NCBI GenBank assembly: GCA_009777365.1 | Contig: WRLZ01000009.1 | Coordinates: forward strand, 1 to 14,397 | Reading direction: 5' to 3' | Length of the DNA stretch: 14,397 nucleotides | DNA from: Candidatus Saccharimonadota bacterium | GTDB lineage: Bacteria > Patescibacteriota > Saccharimonadia > Saccharimonadales > Saccharimonadaceae | Shown: positions 11,915 through 14,397 of the stretch, one piece after another | How positions within the stretch are numbered: the stretch's first letter is position 1 | Layout: every line of letters starts with the position of its first letter | The notes under the pieces: model-generated | Database searches by the model: none | What the model was told of the DNA's origin: nothing | Seen by the model: the letters and a program-made list of their open reading frames with translations, nothing else | Made by a program: the position numbers and the translations under genes

Positions 11915-11961
11915 AAGTATATTTTATCATAAACTATGTCTCATACATAGCCTCTATCGAA

Positions 11962-12120
11962 TCCTCTGGGTGGTCGGGGGCAGTTACAGTTTCCGTCACT
12001 GCTGCCAATTCAGCTCCATGGCAGATTCGTGGCGGCAGCTCGCTCCATGCCGCTAGTGCCGGAGTTGAATCCCTGGGTCGCGCTGTTGGCGGCACTGAAA
12101 CCAATCACGGTTTTCGTGGG
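11962..12120 (+). repeat. DGR-type variable-region cassette 8 (full length, open frame)
   Basis: The plus frame reads SSGWSGA, twelve residues, W-QI-RGG, 24 residues with AGVES, then GFRG, open throughout. The frame runs on through the antisense of the ogt end to a TGA. No start codon or ribosome-binding site is seen. The copy fills the gap between the 5' end of the 11507 gene (47 bp away) and the ogt stop codon (about 10 bp). The palindrome AGCTTAAGCT follows its 3' end. Confidence 0.77.
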
Positions 12121-12129
12121 GAGCTTAAG

Positions 12130-12678
12130 CTAAAGCGCCGCACCTTTTGTAGGGATGAAGAACCCTGACATATCTGTGTTTTCAAGTTCAAGCAGTTTTA
12201 TCTTCATATCCAAGCCCCCGGCATAGCCCGTCAAGCTCCCATTTGAACCAACGACACGATGACAAGGTATGATAATAGATATTGGATTATGTCCAACCGC
12301 TCCGCCCACCGCTTGACACGACATGCGCTCCTTGCCGCGCTTATGAGCCATTTCTTTTGCTATATCGTTATACGTGATGACTTTGCCGTATGGTATATTG
12401 CAAAGTATCTGCCATACTTCTTGGCGAAACTCGCTTCCAATCGGCGCCATCTTTATTTCCGAGATTGCAGGCTTTCCCCCGGCAAAATATTTGTCTAGCC
12501 ATTTCTTTGCATTATAAAATATAGGCAAATCACCATCTTCTGTCATATTATCAAATAGGGTATCGCCGTGATATTTTTGGTTTTCATTCCATAGGCCGAC
12601 GAGGCTGTCTCCGTCGCTTGCGAGAGTGATCGTACCGATGGGTGATTGATATTTTGTTTTATAATACATCCTACCCAT
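12130..12678 (-). CDS. ogt: O6-alkylguanine-DNA alkyltransferase
   Basis: A 182-aa methylated-DNA-protein-cysteine methyltransferase that repairs O6-alkylguanine by transferring the alkyl group to its own cysteine. I start at ATG 12676-12678, 6 bases after AGGAGG; the longer frame would run into tRNA-Ile. The N-terminal RNase-H-like domain opens YQSPIGTITLASDGDSLVGL. The DNA-binding part has FRQEVWQILCNIPYGKVITY (about 84-103) and QAVGGAVGHNP (about 122-132, with Gln where many homologues have the Arg finger, as is common in Gram-positive Ogt). The active site is IPCHRVVG with C139 and H140, so the protein should be catalytic. It complements the non-catalytic family member at 1928-2386. Confidence 0.96.
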   Translation of the reverse strand: MGRMYYKTKYQSPIGTITLASDGDSLVGLWNENQKYHGDTLFDNMTEDGDLPIFYNAKKWLDKYFAGGKPAISEIKMAPIGSEFRQEVWQILCNIPYGKVITYNDIAKEMAHKRGKERMSCQAVGGAVGHNPISIIIPCHRVVGSNGSLTGYAGGLDMKIKLLELENTDMSGFFIPTKGAAL

Positions 12679-12711
12679 GGTTCGCCTCCTTTGTTTTATA
12701 AATAATTTTAA

Positions 12712-12788
12712 TGGTGGGGCTATGTGGACTTGAACCACAGACCTCGTCATTATCAGTGACGCGCTCTAACCAGCTGAGCTATAGCCCC
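12712..12788 (-). tRNA. tRNA-Ile (GAT)
   Basis: Acceptor GGGGCTA pairs with TAGCCCC, A73 is followed by an encoded CCA (12712-12714), and the anticodon arm GTCAC-TGATAAT-GAC gives GAT. Confidence 0.97.
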
Positions 12789-12816
12789 ATGTTGTTAATT
12801 CTCCCCAGCCAAGCTT

Positions 12817-12904
12817 TGGTGGGCGAGGTGGGACTTGAACCCACACGATCGTAATGACCATCAGATTTTGAGTCTAACGTGTATACCAATTTCACCACTC
12901 GCCC
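12817..12904 (-). tRNA. tRNA-Leu (CAA)
   Basis: Acceptor GGGCGAG pairs with CTCGCCC, followed by A and an encoded CCA (12817-12819). The anticodon loop CTCAAAA gives CAA, and the variable arm is long, as in class II tRNAs. Confidence 0.96.
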
Positions 12905-12989
12905 AAATAGGGTATAAATTGTAAAAAATCAGGTAATCTACTCCTACATTATAACAAAATACAGTGGAATTTGCAAGTGCAGGAAGTCA

Positions 12990-13016
12990 AAATTAAAAGC
13001 CTCACTTGGAGGCTTT
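12990..13016 (-). terminator. Intrinsic terminator of the 13 kb unit
   Basis: On the minus strand AAAGCCTC-CAAGT-GAGGCTTT followed by TTAATTTT. It closes the unit that starts at the promoter at 13408. Confidence 0.85.
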
Positions 13017-13025
13017 AATATGGAA

Positions 13026-13125
13026 GCGCATTATGCGCATTGATTTCACCAGGTCGCGCTGGCAGCTGTCTTGGTTACTTGATGGTTTGATCCATCACTC
13101 ACTCGGCAGCACTTATAGCGCGACC
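13026..13125 (-). ncRNA. Structured 3' segment of the 13 kb transcript
   Basis: GGTCGCGCT and AGCGCGACC form a perfect 9-bp stem (13052-13060 with 13117-13125) closing a 56-base loop. The loop contains TGATGG-ATCAAA-CCATCA and a GCTG/CAGC pairing. Next to it lies GCGCAT-T-ATGCGC (13026-13038), then the terminator. It does not match any riboswitch, SRP RNA, tmRNA or RNase P core I know. It may be a distinct small RNA or a structured 3' UTR. Confidence 0.5.
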
Positions 13126-13140
13126 ACTCCCCTTTCACAT

Positions 13141-13314
13141 TTACTCTTTTAGCCGACGGATACAACCGACGAGAATCAAAATAAAGGAAACACTAATAAG
13201 CAGTGTCGGCCAGGGGAGAAGCAAAATTGGAACTGCTCCGGGAAAGCGTAATTGCACCGTGTGGACTTTGGTAAACGCATATGTTGCGAAAAACGGGTTG
13301 CTCCCAAAGCGCAC
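13141..13314 (-). CDS. Possible small membrane protein (57 aa), perhaps frameshifted
   Basis: The frame is open from 13371 to the stop at 13141-13143. The only usual start in it is GTG 13312-13314, without a Shine-Dalgarno. The product has a soluble stretch (NPFFATYAFTKVHTVQLRF), one strong hydrophobic segment (PILLLPWPTLLISVSFILIL) and a basic tail CIRRLKE, a plausible single-pass membrane protein. An ATG frame at 13379-13317 (MRNHFVILISGIDVDRRRAQ) ends in a stop just where the second frame could take over, so a frameshift or sequencing error may split one gene of about 78 codons. I do not recognise it. Its place behind a consensus promoter supports expression of the region. Confidence 0.4.
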   Translation of the reverse strand: MRFGSNPFFATYAFTKVHTVQLRFPGAVPILLLPWPTLLISVSFILILVGCIRRLKE

Positions 13315-13407
13315 ACTTACTGTGCGCGACGGCGGTCCACGTCGATCCCAGAAATCAATATTACAAAATGGTTACGCATACTGCGCGCGAACCACACTAA
13401 TACCTAT

Positions 13408-13435
13408 ATTATACACAATTTTTCGCCAATGTCAA
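13408..13435 (-). promoter_or_regulatory. Consensus promoter of the 13 kb unit
   Basis: On the minus strand TTGACA (13430-13435) and TATAAT (13408-13413) are 16 bp apart with a TG extension. The upstream AAAATAGGCCAAAA is identical to that before the promoter at 5378. Expected transcript: about 13,400 down to 12,990. Confidence 0.88.
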
Positions 13436-13461
13436 CGCTTTTGGCCTATTTTCAAGGATTT

Positions 13462-13629
13462 TTAACCAATCTCCCCACGAAAACCGTACGCCGTACTAGT
13501 GCCGCCACTAACGACACCGACGGACTCGACTCCAGCACTAGCGGTATTGACTGAGTAGCCGCCACGTATGAACCAGCGATTAGTGGTGCCAGTGAACGAA
13601 CTAGCACTCGCCCCCGACCACTCAGAGGA
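13462..13629 (-). repeat. DGR-type variable-region cassette 9 (full length, with stop codon)
   Basis: On the minus strand: SSEWSGA, eleven residues, W-FI-RGG, 24 residues with AGVES, GFRGEIG and a TAA stop (13462-13464). Most variable codons end in C or T (for example TTC ACT GGC ACC ACT AAT). There is no start codon. It lies just past the terminator of the LysM-CHAP gene and just upstream of the promoter at 13408. One G-to-A change in the 5' block turns SSGW into SSEW, as in element 7. Confidence 0.78.
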
Positions 13630-13659
13630 TTCGAAGGGGCTATGTACAAGAGAGAGTTT

Positions 13660-13692
13660 AATAAAAGAAAACCCACCCCAAAAGGCGGATTT
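13660..13692 (-). terminator. Intrinsic terminator of the LysM-CHAP gene
   Basis: On the minus strand AAATCCGCC and GGTGGGTTT pair (two G-U pairs) and are followed by TTCTTTTATT. It starts about 17 bp past the stop codon. Confidence 0.8.
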
Positions 13693-13708
13693 CCCAATAC
13701 CAATCTAT

Positions 13709-14397
13709 CTAATAAATATACCTAAACGTCCCATTCAGCGCCGTCGACATAGGAATCCTACGCCAACTCACCAACCAGAGCCCACCACCCACACCATTCA
13801 TCTCGGATATAATAATCCAACCCTCTTCATGGTTTACCTCCTCGACAATCGCCACATGGCCCCAACCGCCAAACCCACCACCATTCGCCATAATCGCGCC
13901 AACCTGCGGCGTACCACCCACCCCAAACCCAGCCCTGGCCGCAGAATACGCCCAAGCCGAAGCATTACCCCAGTTTCGTCCAATCGGATTACCCATCTCA
14001 GCTCGTCGCACGGCAGCATACCAAGTACACCAGCCCCAAGCATAAGAGTTATCAACAAACGGATACGGATTTCGATACACCCTAAGAACCTCACCAAACG
14101 AACCCCCCGGCACATTAATTATCGGCGGGTTATAGCTCACCGGAGGCACATACTCAGGCCGCTCACTTTCCGGCAAAATTCCATCCGGAATAATAATCTT
14201 CATCCCCTCTTGGAGCCCAGTAACCTCCAAATCGTTATAAATCAAAATCGTCTCAGCACTTGTTTGATACCTACCAGCCAACCCATCCACCGTATCCCCA
14301 GCCCTCACAGTATAAACAAACCCATCCACCGAAGGGATCAGAAGCACCTGACCAACCGAAACAGTATCGTCCCTCAGCCCATTTGACCAACGAACCG
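13709..14397 (-). CDS. LysM-CHAP peptidoglycan hydrolase (5' part beyond the window)
   Basis: The frame is open to the right edge (14397), so the visible 229 codons are the C-terminal part of a longer secreted wall enzyme. The first visible residues, VRWSNGLRDDTVSVGQVLLI, are the end of one LysM repeat. A second full LysM follows (FVYTVRAGDTVDGLAGRYQT ... GLQEGMKIIIPDG). After a Pro-rich linker comes a CHAP domain with catalytic Cys in YAWGWCTWYAAVRRAEMG, WGNASAWAYSAARAG, and His in GWGHVAIVEEV, then ISEMNG with the polar third residue. CHAP enzymes cleave amide bonds in peptidoglycan; LysM holds it on glycan. LysM-CHAP proteins are common in Saccharibacteria, where they may act on the cell's own or its host's wall. 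The GTG at 14347 is internal and not the start. Confidence 0.93.
   Translation of the reverse strand, partial: VRWSNGLRDDTVSVGQVLLIPSVDGFVYTVRAGDTVDGLAGRYQTSAETILIYNDLEVTGLQEGMKIIIPDGILPESERPEYVPPVSYNPPIINVPGGSFGEVLRVYRNPYPFVDNSYAWGWCTWYAAVRRAEMGNPIGRNWGNASAWAYSAARAGFGVGGTPQVGAIMANGGGFGGWGHVAIVEEVNHEEGWIIISEMNGVGGGLWLVSWRRIPMSTALNGTFRYIY

Noticed and set aside
12679..12750. Longer Ogt N-terminus
   Set aside because: It would overlap tRNA-Ile, and AGGAGG points to ATG 12676-12678.
12990..13400. tmRNA or RNase P RNA, from size and the stretch TTTCTGGGATCGACGTGG
   Set aside because: No tRNA-like 3' end with a TTCGAAT loop, no tag frame ending in ALAA, and no RNase P core such as GAGGAAAGTC are present.
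1127..13629. CRISPR array or integron attC cassettes as the explanation of the repeats
   Set aside because: Copies are dispersed, lie on both strands, have coding-type interiors and no regular repeat-spacer spacing or attC core sites; no cas or integrase gene is seen.

Overview
The window looks like part of a small-genome bacterium of the Candidate Phyla Radiation, most likely a Saccharibacterium (TM7). The grounds are short, tightly spaced genes, many small lineage-specific proteins, several promoters that would give leaderless mRNAs, tRNA genes with encoded CCA, the standard genetic code (TGA used as stop) and a LysM-CHAP wall hydrolase. No rRNA, ribosomal operon or named marker is present, so the phylum call is inference.

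Layout. 1-1100: a secreted His/Asn/Gln-rich protein, a small acidic protein and tRNA-Ser, all on the minus strand. 1.3-3.2 kb: a two-helix membrane protein, an alkyltransferase-like (MGMT-family) protein, tRNA-Leu, and an unknown 120-aa protein behind a long attenuator-like leader. 3.2-5.3 kb: tRNA-Cys, a VOC-family protein, a 60-aa protein with a structured leader, tRNA-Met and tRNA-Gly. 5.4-6.4 kb: a three-helix membrane protein behind a second, similar leader, then a third structured leader that ends in a six-codon ORF. 6.5-8.5 kb: an MFS transporter, a 124-bp three-way-junction inverted repeat and a PH-like membrane protein. 8.5-10.85 kb: a peroxide-defence operon (perR-rbr-rubredoxin/GltS fusion) with a near-perfect PerR/Fur box at its promoter. 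11-12.8 kb: a 33-aa basic protein, a nucleoside deoxyribosyltransferase-like protein, a catalytically complete O6-alkylguanine-DNA alkyltransferase, tRNA-Ile and tRNA-Leu. 13-14.4 kb: a short transcription unit of unknown nature and the 3' part of a two-LysM + CHAP wall hydrolase that runs off the right edge.

The most striking content lies between the genes. At least ten whole, decayed or miniature copies of one element occupy intergenic gaps on both strands. Each begins with ATCCTCTGRGTGG and ends with TTTYCGTGGGG. Read from that 5' end, five full-length copies encode about 52 codons of one pattern: SSGWSGA, a variable stretch, W-x-x-RGG, a variable stretch with AGVE, and GFRG. This is the layout of the C-terminal variable region of diversity-generating retroelement (DGR) target proteins of the C-type-lectin/FGE fold. 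The conserved blocks contain almost no adenine, and many variable codons end in C or T, as expected for adenine-directed mutagenesis of AAY codons. None of the copies has a start codon, ribosome-binding site or the rest of a lectin gene, and no reverse transcriptase lies in the window. They therefore look like a dispersed store of silent, already diversified cassettes, or the debris of one.

A second theme is regulatory. Four transcription units share closely similar promoters (TTGACT-17-TATAAT or TAGAAT, two of them with a near-identical block just upstream). Two start with a GTAGGT...ACCTAC-type 5' hairpin, and two carry overlapping, mutually exclusive palindromes in which a terminator-like hairpin with its T tract can be masked by the next hairpin.
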